Below are positions 34,364 to 43,293 of a DNA stretch of 64,000 nt, piece after piece (position 1 is the first letter of the stretch; every line of letters begins with the position of its first letter). The notes beneath the pieces were generated by a model, which saw nothing but the letters and a program-made list of their open reading frames with translations, searched no databases and had not been told where the DNA came from. The translations under genes and the position numbers were made by a program. The DNA is from Myxococcus guangdongensis (lineage in GTDB: Bacteria; Myxococcota; Myxococcia; Myxococcales; Myxococcaceae), in assembly GCF_024198255.1 (NCBI RefSeq), contig NZ_JAJVKW010000024.1:62001-126000 (forward strand), written 5' to 3'.

Positions 34364-34900
34364 TCAGAGTCGCCCGAGGATCTCCGCCTTCTTGCGCTCG
34401 AAGTCGTCCATCGTGATGAGCCCCTCGCCGAGCAACCGCTGCAGGTCCGCGAGGGACTTCACCGGGTCCTTCGGAGGGCTGACGGGTTTGCCCACCAGCA
34501 GCGCGGCGAGCTGACCCAGGTCCTGCTCCACGACGGGCCCCATGACGGCGACGCGCTGCGCGTCAGTGGGGTCCACCCTCACGTCCAGCTCCAGGCCTGG
34601 CGCGAACACCCGCACGTTCCAGTCGCGGAAGCGGTCCGACACCCAGACCTCGTACGTCGGGCGGTCCGGCAGGGTGACCTCGAGCAGGTGGTTGTATCGA
34701 GGGCGCTGGTGGCTGCTCATCGCGGTGCGCTCACTGCGCAGCAGGATGGCCCGGGCCGGTAGCCCCTGCTCGCGCACCTTCCGGTGCTTGCGCCACGTTC
34801 CGAGGACCTGGACGATGACCCAGATGCTCACCGCGACGCCGACCAGGACGAGCAGGGGAATCAGGAACCGGTCTGCGGACAGAGATGCTTCGGCGTTCAT
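34364..34900 (-). CDS. SHOCT-domain membrane protein
   Basis: 178 residues. After a short N-terminus, one TM segment (LIPLLVLVGVAVSIWVIVQVL, about residues 13-33) is followed by a basic stretch. A beta-rich domain comes next (LPARAILLRSERTAMSSHQRPRYNHLLEVTL, VFAPGLELDVRVDPTDAQRVAV), and the C-terminus is a SHOCT motif (LADLQRLLGEGLITMDDFERKKAEILGRL pattern, about 148-178). SHOCT modules mediate oligomerisation or recruitment. I use ATG 34900, with GAGAG upstream; the frame is open to 35005 without extra domain content. Divergent from the lipoprotein gene at 35070. Confidence 0.85.
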   Translation of the reverse strand: MNAEASLSADRFLIPLLVLVGVAVSIWVIVQVLGTWRKHRKVREQGLPARAILLRSERTAMSSHQRPRYNHLLEVTLPDRPTYEVWVSDRFRDWNVRVFAPGLELDVRVDPTDAQRVAVMGPVVEQDLGQLAALLVGKPVSPPKDPVKSLADLQRLLGEGLITMDDFERKKAEILGRL

Positions 34901-35069
34901 CGTGCTCTCTCGACGGTGACGGCGCGACCTCGACTCGGCCGCGTCCAGCGACTCTAAACGCATCGCCCTCGACTCGAAACCCGGCATGTCCGCGCGACAT
35001 GCCATGATGTCGCGGAATGCGGGGCCGACTCATGGACGCCTCGGCCGCGACAACCGAAGAGGACTCACG

Positions 35070-36578
35070 ATGACGTCTCGCCCGTCCTGGTGCTCGCCCT
35101 GGCGGCAGGGTGCCGTCGCGCTGCTCGCCGTGTCGCTCGTGGCCTGTGGTGGCAAGGAGGTCCGTCCCGAGGGTGACGCCGATGCGGGGACTCCGGACGC
35201 GGGCCCCGGTCAGGCGCATCCCTGTGTGCCGGTGAGCCTGGAGCAAGACGTGGACCTCCAGGGCTTCCACACGGACCGCTACACGTGGCGCGATGGCGAC
35301 TGCGCGCCCCGCTCGGCCTTCCTCGTGCGCAACGACTCCGAGGACCCCGCTGGGTGGCACGGTGGCTACATCCGCCGCTATGTCTACGAGGCCCAGGGCG
35401 CCGCGCGCACCTGTGACGGCGCCACCAACGAAGTCCCCGGCTGGGGCATGGTGACCTGCCACGTGCGCGCCGGCGCCGACTGGGGCAACTGGACCGAGAA
35501 GGTGACAGGCACGGGCCGCACCCTCTTCGCGGGGCGCCACCACGCGCTGCACGAGTTCCGCTGGCCGCTGCCGCTCGACGGCCACATCGTCGACGTCACC
35601 GTCCACTACCTCTTCGCCACCGGCCGCGACCACCCGCTCTATGCCATCACCCACGATGTCTCGCGCATCGCGCCCGACGCGCTGGAGGCGGACGTTCGCT
35701 CGCCCTATGGCGACCTGCTCTTCGACGGCAACGCGAACGCCGAAATCGCCGGGCTGGGCTGGGGAGACCGCTACCGCTTCCGCACGCTCGCCTCGCCCGT
35801 GCGCATGTCCAGCGGCTGGGACTACCGCGAGCCCAATGTCGTCCCCTTCACCCGCATGTGGACCACCGCTCCGGACGCGGAGATGGGCGTGGTGCAGACG
35901 CAGACCTGGCAGCAGAAGCCCGCAGGCGGCTACTGGCTCTACTCGAGCTGGGGCCAGCGCAACGAGAGCGGGCCCCTGCCGGAGGACTGGAACTGGACCT
36001 TCCAGCTCAACCAGTACCAGCTCCCCTCCACCACGCGCTCCCACCGCATGGCCTGGGGCAGCAACTACGGCGCGCTCGGCTGGCGCCAGTACGCGCGCTA
36101 CGGCGACGACGGGATGCTCTCCGGCCACCCCTACCAGAGCTACTCCGTCTTCATGGTGCTGGGCACACACACGCAAGACCCCGTGCTCCGCCGTGTCTCC
36201 GAGGTCGAGTCCTGGCAGCGCGTGCGCCTCACCGCCACCCGGGGCACCGTGGTGACGCAGGGCCCCGGCGGCGTGGGCCGCACCGACTCCGTGCCCTTCG
36301 ACGTGCCCGGCTACAACCCCGTCTACGCGACGTGGGAGGCCCGCGCCGCGGACAACCGCGCCGAGCTGCGCTTCGACACCGGCACCCAACCGCTCGAGCG
36401 CCCCGTGCTGGTGCTGCGCGGCTACACCGCCACGACGCCTCCGTCGCGCGTGCTCCTGGACGAGCGGGTGCTCACCGCGGACGCGGACTACTTCGCCTCC
36501 GTCGACGACGCGGGCGACGCGCTGTGGCTCACCCTCCACCACACCCTCACCGGCGCCGCGACGCTGCGCCTGGAGTGA
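35070..36578 (+). CDS. hypothetical secreted lipoprotein
   Basis: A 502-residue protein I do not recognise. The signal peptide ends in a clear lipobox (LLAVSLVAC), followed by an Asp/Gly/Ala/Pro-rich linker typical of myxobacterial surface lipoproteins. The body has many aromatic residues and Gly (WHGGYIRRYVYEAQG, GWDYREPNVVPFTRMW, GGYWLYSSWGQRNESG), beta-rich in character, with four cysteines early in the mature part. No catalytic motif is evident; a carbohydrate-binding or large jelly-roll fold is possible but only a guess. AGAGGA lies 6 bases before ATG 35070. A hairpin follows the gene. Confidence 0.8.
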   Translation: MTSRPSWCSPWRQGAVALLAVSLVACGGKEVRPEGDADAGTPDAGPGQAHPCVPVSLEQDVDLQGFHTDRYTWRDGDCAPRSAFLVRNDSEDPAGWHGGYIRRYVYEAQGAARTCDGATNEVPGWGMVTCHVRAGADWGNWTEKVTGTGRTLFAGRHHALHEFRWPLPLDGHIVDVTVHYLFATGRDHPLYAITHDVSRIAPDALEADVRSPYGDLLFDGNANAEIAGLGWGDRYRFRTLASPVRMSSGWDYREPNVVPFTRMWTTAPDAEMGVVQTQTWQQKPAGGYWLYSSWGQRNESGPLPEDWNWTFQLNQYQLPSTTRSHRMAWGSNYGALGWRQYARYGDDGMLSGHPYQSYSVFMVLGTHTQDPVLRRVSEVESWQRVRLTATRGTVVTQGPGGVGRTDSVPFDVPGYNPVYATWEARAADNRAELRFDTGTQPLERPVLVLRGYTATTPPSRVLLDERVLTADADYFASVDDAGDALWLTLHHTLTGAATLRLE

Positions 36579-36598
36579 CGGGCCCTTCAAAAAGCAAC

Positions 36599-36631
36599 GG
36601 GGGATGCTCCGGTGTTCGCGGAGCACCCCCC
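36599..36631. terminator. hairpin terminator, better formed for the minus strand
   Basis: A 13-position stem with one mismatch (GGGGGATGCTCCG / CGGAGCACCCCCC, loop of 7). On the plus strand it follows the lipoprotein stop by 20 bases but lacks a U-tract. On the minus strand the stem is followed by GTTGCTTTTTG, which is a U-rich tract. Confidence 0.6.
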
Positions 36632-36639
36632 GGATAAAA

Positions 36640-37617
36640 TGACCCTAGCTCGGAGTCCGCTCTCCCCCTCTGGCGAGCGTCACTCCTCCGGGTCCCCCTG
36701 CCATGGATGACGCCGCCCCCGCGACGCCACCCTCCTACCCGCCCTGAGTGTCCGGAGGGCCTTGGACCCCTCCAGCGAAGACCTCGACTGCGACTCGAGC
36801 GCTCCCCCCGGTGCGCCCGCCGATGACTGGACCCTCAAGTGCCCCAAGCACCTGGTGTCCCGGCCACCGGCTTCAGGGCCAGGACCGCGCCGGCTGCGAG
36901 ATGGCTCGCATCCGCGCCAGCGTCTGGGCCCAACCGAACGTCTGCGGGCGCATGGAAGCCACCCGCGTCACGAGCTCCATCTCCTGCCGCAACACCCCCA
37001 GCGCCTTCGACTTCGTCAGCGCCCCGAGCTCCATCCGTTTCGCCCCCGCGAAGACGGCCAGCTCCGGCACCGCGATGTCCCCCTCTCGTGCTTCGAGAGC
37101 GCTGGGGTGTTCCCCCTGGATGCGTCCCCGGGCCCTGTGTGCCGCGGCCCCCCGTCCCGTGTCCGTACGCTTCACACCGCCTGACCTGCTGTTTCCCCCT
37201 GAAACCCGCTGGCCCGACTCATGCGCGACGTGCGACATTCGCCTCTCCCTTCGCACCACTGATGACCGCCGTCCCCCCGGCCACACGCGCCGTGGCGTGT
37301 GTCGACCAGGGCATACTGGCTCAGGCCGTAGAACGAGTTTTCCGCTCTAGCGCCAAATGCTTGCGCGAACGCGCCAGCTTGTTGGGCGAGCTGGCGGCGG
37401 GACGAACGTGGCGGGTTCCACCGGGAGTGGTGGGCGACCTGGGAGGTGGGTGTGGGGCATGGGGTGGTCCGCCTCGACTGGCGGAGGGGCGGGCGGGCGT
37501 CGTGGGTAGGGACAGTGAGGGGCTGGGCATGTCAGCCTGACGCGGTAGGGAAGACGGTTGCGACGTGTGCCTGGGGCGGATGTCCCGGGTATTGGGCGGC
37601 GGGAGGGGACAGGTTTC
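36640..37617. pseudogene. 978-bp region with decayed coding signal, no intact gene
   Basis: No complete gene is convincing. About 36762-36880 has third-position GC bias in one plus frame (reading DDWTLKCPKHLV), and about 36873-37090 has a strong bias in frames sharing the same third base on both strands. The minus version would give about 73 residues from GTG 37070, ending at 36873 (AGAKRMELGALTKSKALGVL, TFGWAQTLARMRAIS). The plus version reads MARIRASVWAQPNVCGRMEA. I recognise neither. The best reading is a frameshifted remnant. From about 37200 to 37617 I see only upstream sequence of the topoisomerase-helicase gene. Confidence 0.4.
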
Positions 37618-40600
37618 ATGAGGTGGGAAGCGATGGGCCAGGTGCCCGGCGAGGACAGGCGAGGTGGGGAGGGCGCGGCGGCGCGAGGCGCGGGGCGCTC
37701 GTCGCTGCTGGCGGTGCTGGCGGAGAAGCCGGCCGTGGCGCGGGACATCGCGCGGGTGCTGGGCGCGCAGGAGCGCGGTGACGGCTTCCTGCGTGGCAAC
37801 GGTTATGTGGTGACGTGGGCCATCGGCCACTTGGTGGGCCTGGCGCAGCCGCACGAGATAAGGCCGGACTGGAAGAAGTGGAGCCGCGCGCTCCTGCCGA
37901 TGCTGCCGGAGGGCTGGCCGCTGGTGGTCTCCGAGCAGACGCGCTCCCAGTTCGACGTGGTGCGCCGGGTGCTGACCTCGCCGGAGGTGGGCGCGGTGGT
38001 GTGCGCCACGGACGCGGGCCGCGAGGGCGAGCTCATCTTCCGCTACATCTACGAGGCGGCGGGGTGTCGCAAGCCGGTGCGGCGGCTGTGGGTGTCGTCG
38101 CTGACGGAGCGGGCCATCCGGGACGGCTTCCAGAAGCTGAAGGACGGGCGGGAGTACGAGCCGCTCGCGGCGGCGGCCATGGGGCGCAGCCGGGCGGACT
38201 GGTTGGTGGGGATGAACCTGTCGCGCCTGTACACGCTGGCGCATGGCGGGCAGGGGGAGATGTTGAGCGTGGGGCGGGTGCAGACGCCCACGCTGGCCAT
38301 GGTGGTGGAGCGGGAGTGGGCCATCCGCAACTTCGTGCCCCGCGACTACCTGGAGGTGGTGGCCACCTTCGCGCCGCGGAGCAAGGACGTGGCGCCGGGC
38401 GCGCGGTACGACGGGACGTGGTTCCGCTCGGGGCCGGACGGCAAGCCGGTGATTCCTCCAGGGATGGAGGGCGTGCGCGAGGCGCGCCGGCTGGACGCGG
38501 ACGGGGTGGAGGCGCAGGCCATCATCGACCGCGTGAAGCGGGGGCAGGCGACCCTCGAGTCACTGGAGGCGGAGGAGAAGAAGATGGCGCCTCCGCTGCT
38601 CTACGATTTGACGGAGCTGCAGCGCCACGCGAACCGGCTGTATGGCTTCAGCGCGCAGCGCACGTTGGAGGTGGCGCAGGCGCTCTACGAGAAGCACAAG
38701 CTCCTGAGCTATCCGCGCACGTCGAGCCGGCACCTGTCGCAGACGGTGGCGGACACGCTGCCGGAGGTGGTGGGCACGGTGCGCGGCCCCTACGAGGAGG
38801 ACCTGGCACCGGGCACGGGTGTGCGTCCGTTGGGGCGGCGCTATGTGGACGATGGGAAGGTGACGGACCACCACGCCATCATCCCCACGCCCACGTCGCC
38901 GCACGGGTTGCGCCTGTCCTCGGACGAGCAGCGCATCTACGACCTGGTGTGCCGGCGCTTGTTGCAGGCGTGGCACGAGGACCACGTGTGGCGCGTCACC
39001 ACGGTGGTGACGGCGGTGACGTCGCCCGGGCCGAAGAGCGCGGTGCCGGTGGTGGACCGCTTCCTGAGCACGGGCACGCAGGTGGAGCGCATCGGCTGGA
39101 AGGTGCTGGACATCGGCGGAGGCAAGAAGGCGCCGAAGCCGAAGTCGGACGCGCGCAAGGGGGACGAGGAGGCGGAGCCGGAGGACGATTCGCAGTCGCT
39201 GCCCTCGGGGCTGGCGCGGGGACAGCCGCAGACGGTGGAGGATGTGGAGGCGGTGAAGAAGCGCACGCGTCCGCCGCCGCGCTTCACCGACGCGACGCTG
39301 CTGACGGCGATGGAGACGGCGGGCCGGCTGCTGGATGAGAAGGAGCTGGCGGAGGCGATGCGCGAGACGGGGCTGGGGACGCCCGCCACGCGTGCGTCCA
39401 TCATCGAGGTGCTGCTCGACCGCGAGTACCTGGTCCGCAAGGGCAAGATGCTGGAGGCGACGGAGAAGGGGCTGCACCTCATCCACGTGGTGCACCCGGA
39501 CGTGAAGACGCCGGCGATGACGGGCCAGTGGGAGGCGTGGCTTCAGCGCATCGAGCGGGGCGAAGGCCAGCTCGACGAGTTCATCCAGGGCATCGAGAAG
39601 TACGTCATCGAGGTGGTGGGGCAGGGGCCCTCGGGAGCGGTGCGCACGGGTGTCCCGGGTGGGCGCGGCGGGCCGGTGGCTCATGAGGGCGGGTCGGGGG
39701 GCGGAGTCTGGGGCGGCGGAGCCTCGCGCTCGGGTGCCGAGGTGCAGGCTCCGGGGTGGGGCGGCACGATGGGGGCGGAGCGTCACGCCGAGACCTCGTT
39801 CTCACGGGGCTCGCTGTCCGCGGGCGGTGACGCGCGGCGTACCGCGACGGGTTCGTTCACCGGCGCACCGAGGAATGAGGCCTCACGCGGCGGCGCTTTC
39901 CCGGACGTGGCGGCGGAGGGTGGTGCCCGGCGGCAGGAACGCGCGGGTTCTCCCGGTGGCTCCACGGGGCTCGACGGCAACTTCGCGGACGCGAACGGTA
40001 GTGCTCGTAGCGGACGCTCCAGTGCACCTGGTGGCCCCACGGGGCTCGATGGCGACTTCGCGGACGCGAACGGTAGTGCTCGTAGCGGACGCTCCAGTGC
40101 ACCTGGTGGCCCCACGGGGCTCGACGGCAACTTCGCGGACGCGAACGGTAGTGCTCGTAACGGACGCTCCAGTGCACCTGGTGGCCCCATGGGGCTCGAT
40201 GGCGACTTCACGGACGCGAGTGGTGGCGCTCGTCGTAGCGGACGCGCCGGTGCATCTGGTGGCCCCACGGGGCTCGATGGCGACTTCACGGACGCGGCGG
40301 CGGGCCGAGGCTCTCTGCGCAATGCTTCGCCTGCGGCTTCCGCCTCGTTCGGCGGTGGCTCCTCGGCGCTCGAGTCAGCGCGTCACATGGGGCGAGGCAC
40401 TTCGCCCGGCGGTGACGTCGAGGGCGGTGGCGCCTGGCGCGCGGATGCGACATCAAGCTCACGCTCCTCGCAGGGCGCCGGGTTCTCGGACGCGGCCGTG
40501 GTGTCGGCGCCTCGCCGGACGAGCGCGCAGGGCTCGTTCACCACGGGGGTGTCGCGTGGCGCCAGCTCCTCGCGAGGTGGCGTCTCTGTGTCGACGGCGA

Positions 40601-42840
40601 GCAGGCCAGAGCGTGTCCCTCGCGCGCCCACGCCGCCGGACCGGCTCCGACCGCTCCTGAAGGAGGCCTTCGGCTTCTCCGACTTCCGTCCGTACCAGGA
40701 GGCCGTGTGCCGCGCGGCCACGGCGGGCGAGGACCTGCTCCTCGTCATGCCCACGGGCGCGGGCAAGTCGCTCTGCTACCAGCTCCCCGGACTGGCGCGA
40801 GCGGGGACGACCATCGTCGTCAGTCCGCTCATCGCGCTGATGGAGGACCAGGTCCTGCGACTCCAGTCGCTCGGCTTCGCGGCGGACCGCATCCACTCCG
40901 GTCGCGACCGCGCCACCTCTCGGCAGGTGTGCTTCGACTATCTGGAGGGGAAGCTCGACTTCCTGTTCATCGCCCCGGAGCGACTCGGCGTGCCGGGCTT
41001 CGTGGAGTTCCTCGCGCGGCGCCCTCCCACGCTCATCGCCATCGACGAAGCGCACTGCATCTCGCAGTGGGGCCATGACTTCCGCCCCGACTACCGACTG
41101 CTCGGCGCACGGCTGCCCCTGCTGCGTCCCGCCCCCGTGGTGGCCCTCACCGCCACCGCCACGCCGGACGTGCAGCGGGACATCGTGCAGCAGCTCGGCC
41201 TCCTGGGCGCGGGCGGCAAGGCACGCACCTTCATCCATGGCTTCCGCCGCACCAACATCGCCATCGAGGTGCGAGAGCTGAACCCCGGCGCTCGCGGAGA
41301 CGCCATCCACGGCCTGCTCCAGGACGAGGAGAACCGGCCCGCCATCGTCTACGCCGCCACGCGCAAGCACGCCGAGCAGCTCGCGGAGTTGCTCGCGGGG
41401 GACTTCCCCTCGGCCGCGTACCACGCGGGCCTCCCACCGGGAGACCGCGACAAGGTCCAGGCGGAGTTCCTCGGAGGCTCGCTGGAGGTCATCGTCGCCA
41501 CCACGGCCTTCGGCATGGGCATCGACAAGGCGGATGTCCGCACCGTCATCCACGCCGCGCTGCCGGCCAGCCTGGAGGGCTACTACCAGGAGCTGGGGCG
41601 CGCGGGCCGCGATGGGAAGCCGTCGCGCGCCGTGCTGCTGCACTCGTACATCGACCGGCGCACGCACGAGTTCTTCCACAAGCGCGACTACCCCGAGGCG
41701 TACGTCCTGGAGCGCCTCTTCCAGTCCACGGCGATGGAGCCGGAGCCGAAGCCGTCGCTCCAGGGGCGCGTGCGCACGGACCCGGAGGTGTTCGACAAGG
41801 CACTGGAGCAGCTCTGGATTCACGGCGGCGTGGTGATGACGCCCGACGAGACGGTGCGGCGCGGACGCCCCAACTGGTCCGCGGCGTACAACGCCCAGCG
41901 CGACCGCAAGCTCCTGCACCTGGAGCAGATGGGGCGCTACGCGGAGGCCCACGGCTGCCGCATGAAGCAGCTGGTGTCGCACTTCGGTGACACCCAGGAC
42001 TCCGGTGAGGCGTGTGGCCTGTGTGACGTGTGCTCGCCCGAGTCGTGCGCCACGCTGCGCTTCGCCGAGCCGTCGGCGTCCGAGCGCCACTGGCTCGAGC
42101 GCATCCTGGAGTCCCTCCAGGAGCGGGATGGGCAGGCCACCGGACGACTCCACCGGGAGCTGTTCGGAGAAGCGCTGCCCCGGCGTGACTTCGAGCGGCT
42201 GGTGGGGGGGCTCGTCCGCGCGGGGCTGACGCGACTGGAGGTCGACTCGTTCGACAAGGACGGGCAGGTCATCTCCTTCCAGCGCCTGTCGCTGACGGAC
42301 GAGGGCCGGCGCACGCGCGTGGTGGACCCGCAGCAGGTCTTCCTCCCGCTGGCGCTGGAGAAGGCGTCCAAGAAGAAGCGCGGGAAGACGACCCAGCGCG
42401 CGACGAAGAAGCGCGCGGGCTCCAGCCGGGGCGCTGCCGCCGGCCGACAGTGGAAGGCCGCCGCTCCCTCGGGCGACTTCGAGCAGCGCTCCTCGTGGAA
42501 TGCGTCGAGGACCGCGCTGTCCCCCGAGTCCCGCATCCCCGTCGGGCGAGGCACCGCCGAGGAGCCCGTGGCCCGGGGGGCTCGCGCCTCGCGCAGCCGC
42601 GGGGTGACGCAGGAGGAGGCACCCGCCGGGCTCGTGGATGCCCTGAAGGCGTGGCGGCTCGCGGAGGCGCGCAAGCGCAAGGTGCCCGCGTTCCGCATCC
42701 TCACGGACCGGGTGCTGGGCGCCATCGCCGCCGCGCGGCCGGAGAACGGCGCCGCGCTGATGGCCGTCCACGGCGTGGGGCCCGCGCTCACCGAGCGCTA
42801 CGGCTCCCAGATTCTCTCGCTCGTCGCTCGCAAGCGCTGA
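37618..42840 (+). CDS. DNA topoisomerase III fused to RecQ helicase
   Basis: A 1740-residue fusion of two enzymes that normally act as partners. Residues about 29-663 are a type IA topoisomerase III: TOPRIM motifs AVLAEKPAVARDI and CATDAGREGEL (131-139), and active-site Tyr365 in LLSYPRTSS. Residues about 665-1005 are a Gly/Ser/Ala/Arg-rich linker with five 25-residue repeats. RecQ follows from about 1010: FRPYQ, Walker A MPTGAGKS (about 1043), DEAHCISQWGHDF (about 1142), GFRRTNI, TTAFGMGIDK, QELGRAGRDG, zinc site CGLCDVC (about 1465), a winged helix, and an HRDC domain to the end. The predicted role is unlinking and branch migration of joined DNA molecules. ATG 37618 follows GGGAGGGG; ATG 37633 is an alternative. 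Confidence 0.95.
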   Translation: MRWEAMGQVPGEDRRGGEGAAARGAGRSSLLAVLAEKPAVARDIARVLGAQERGDGFLRGNGYVVTWAIGHLVGLAQPHEIRPDWKKWSRALLPMLPEGWPLVVSEQTRSQFDVVRRVLTSPEVGAVVCATDAGREGELIFRYIYEAAGCRKPVRRLWVSSLTERAIRDGFQKLKDGREYEPLAAAAMGRSRADWLVGMNLSRLYTLAHGGQGEMLSVGRVQTPTLAMVVEREWAIRNFVPRDYLEVVATFAPRSKDVAPGARYDGTWFRSGPDGKPVIPPGMEGVREARRLDADGVEAQAIIDRVKRGQATLESLEAEEKKMAPPLLYDLTELQRHANRLYGFSAQRTLEVAQALYEKHKLLSYPRTSSRHLSQTVADTLPEVVGTVRGPYEEDLAPGTGVRPLGRRYVDDGKVTDHHAIIPTPTSPHGLRLSSDEQRIYDLVCRRLLQAWHEDHVWRVTTVVTAVTSPGPKSAVPVVDRFLSTGTQVERIGWKVLDIGGGKKAPKPKSDARKGDEEAEPEDDSQSLPSGLARGQPQTVEDVEAVKKRTRPPPRFTDATLLTAMETAGRLLDEKELAEAMRETGLGTPATRASIIEVLLDREYLVRKGKMLEATEKGLHLIHVVHPDVKTPAMTGQWEAWLQRIERGEGQLDEFIQGIEKYVIEVVGQGPSGAVRTGVPGGRGGPVAHEGGSGGGVWGGGASRSGAEVQAPGWGGTMGAERHAETSFSRGSLSAGGDARRTATGSFTGAPRNEASRGGAFPDVAAEGGARRQERAGSPGGSTGLDGNFADANGSARSGRSSAPGGPTGLDGDFADANGSARSGRSSAPGGPTGLDGNFADANGSARNGRSSAPGGPMGLDGDFTDASGGARRSGRAGASGGPTGLDGDFTDAAAGRGSLRNASPAASASFGGGSSALESARHMGRGTSPGGDVEGGGAWRADATSSSRSSQGAGFSDAAVVSAPRRTSAQGSFTTGVSRGASSSRGGVSVSTASRPERVPRAPTPPDRLRPLLKEAFGFSDFRPYQEAVCRAATAGEDLLLVMPTGAGKSLCYQLPGLARAGTTIVVSPLIALMEDQVLRLQSLGFAADRIHSGRDRATSRQVCFDYLEGKLDFLFIAPERLGVPGFVEFLARRPPTLIAIDEAHCISQWGHDFRPDYRLLGARLPLLRPAPVVALTATATPDVQRDIVQQLGLLGAGGKARTFIHGFRRTNIAIEVRELNPGARGDAIHGLLQDEENRPAIVYAATRKHAEQLAELLAGDFPSAAYHAGLPPGDRDKVQAEFLGGSLEVIVATTAFGMGIDKADVRTVIHAALPASLEGYYQELGRAGRDGKPSRAVLLHSYIDRRTHEFFHKRDYPEAYVLERLFQSTAMEPEPKPSLQGRVRTDPEVFDKALEQLWIHGGVVMTPDETVRRGRPNWSAAYNAQRDRKLLHLEQMGRYAEAHGCRMKQLVSHFGDTQDSGEACGLCDVCSPESCATLRFAEPSASERHWLERILESLQERDGQATGRLHRELFGEALPRRDFERLVGGLVRAGLTRLEVDSFDKDGQVISFQRLSLTDEGRRTRVVDPQQVFLPLALEKASKKKRGKTTQRATKKRAGSSRGAAAGRQWKAAAPSGDFEQRSSWNASRTALSPESRIPVGRGTAEEPVARGARASRSRGVTQEEAPAGLVDALKAWRLAEARKRKVPAFRILTDRVLGAIAAARPENGAALMAVHGVGPALTERYGSQILSLVARKR
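39946..40297 (+). repeat. five in-frame imperfect 75-bp tandem repeats in the linker
   Basis: Consecutive units encode (S)APGGPTGLDG(D/N)FADANGSARSGRS. Units 2 and 3 are nearly identical in DNA; unit 4 is three bases longer and unit 5 is truncated. This is a flexible low-complexity linker, and repeat number probably changes by slippage or recombination. Confidence 0.9.
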
Positions 42841-43293
42841 GGACACTGACGCTCGGAGCGGGCCCCGCGCCTGGGTGCCTGCTCCGTTCGCCGCCTCGCT
42901 CCCGAGCCATGTCTCGTCCCCGGGGCCCCGGGGGTCTCCACTCGCGAACAGCGTCGACGCGGGCGCACGTGCCTGCCTCCTCTCGCACGAGGGCGGTCGA
43001 GCAGTCCGCGCGCGCCGTGCACTTGTCACCCGTGCCGGTGTGTCCCTCACTCGCGCGGACCCCTCGAGAGGCGCCACCACGCCTTGCCCGGACCACGCCG
43101 CCTCCGCGTGAGGGCGTGGCCGACGCCGTGCCCGGAGAAAACATCTTCTCCCCCACCGGGCCTCGGGCAGCCTGCCGGGCGTGCAATTCCTTTCTCTGCA
43201 CGCGGGGGCAGTGGGTCTCTCCCGCGTTGCGCGTCACCTTCCGGCCCAGTGACCGCGATGCCGAGCAGCCGCGGACTCGAGGGGGAGCGGAAG
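42841..43293 (+). other. 453-bp intergenic region
   Basis: I see no gene. A weak inverted repeat (CGGAGC at 42854 and GCTCCG at 42881) may end the preceding transcript. A clean palindrome GGAGAA-N6-TTCTCC lies at 43134-43151 and could be an operator or hairpin for the MBL gene downstream. Confidence 0.45.

Noticed and set aside
39946..40297. CRISPR-like regular repeats
   Set aside because: Repeats are adjacent without unique spacers, 75 bp long and in frame within a gene.
43134..43151. GGAGAA-N6-TTCTCC palindrome as a firm operator
   Set aside because: It is a single short dyad without a second copy or a known regulator, so it is only noted.
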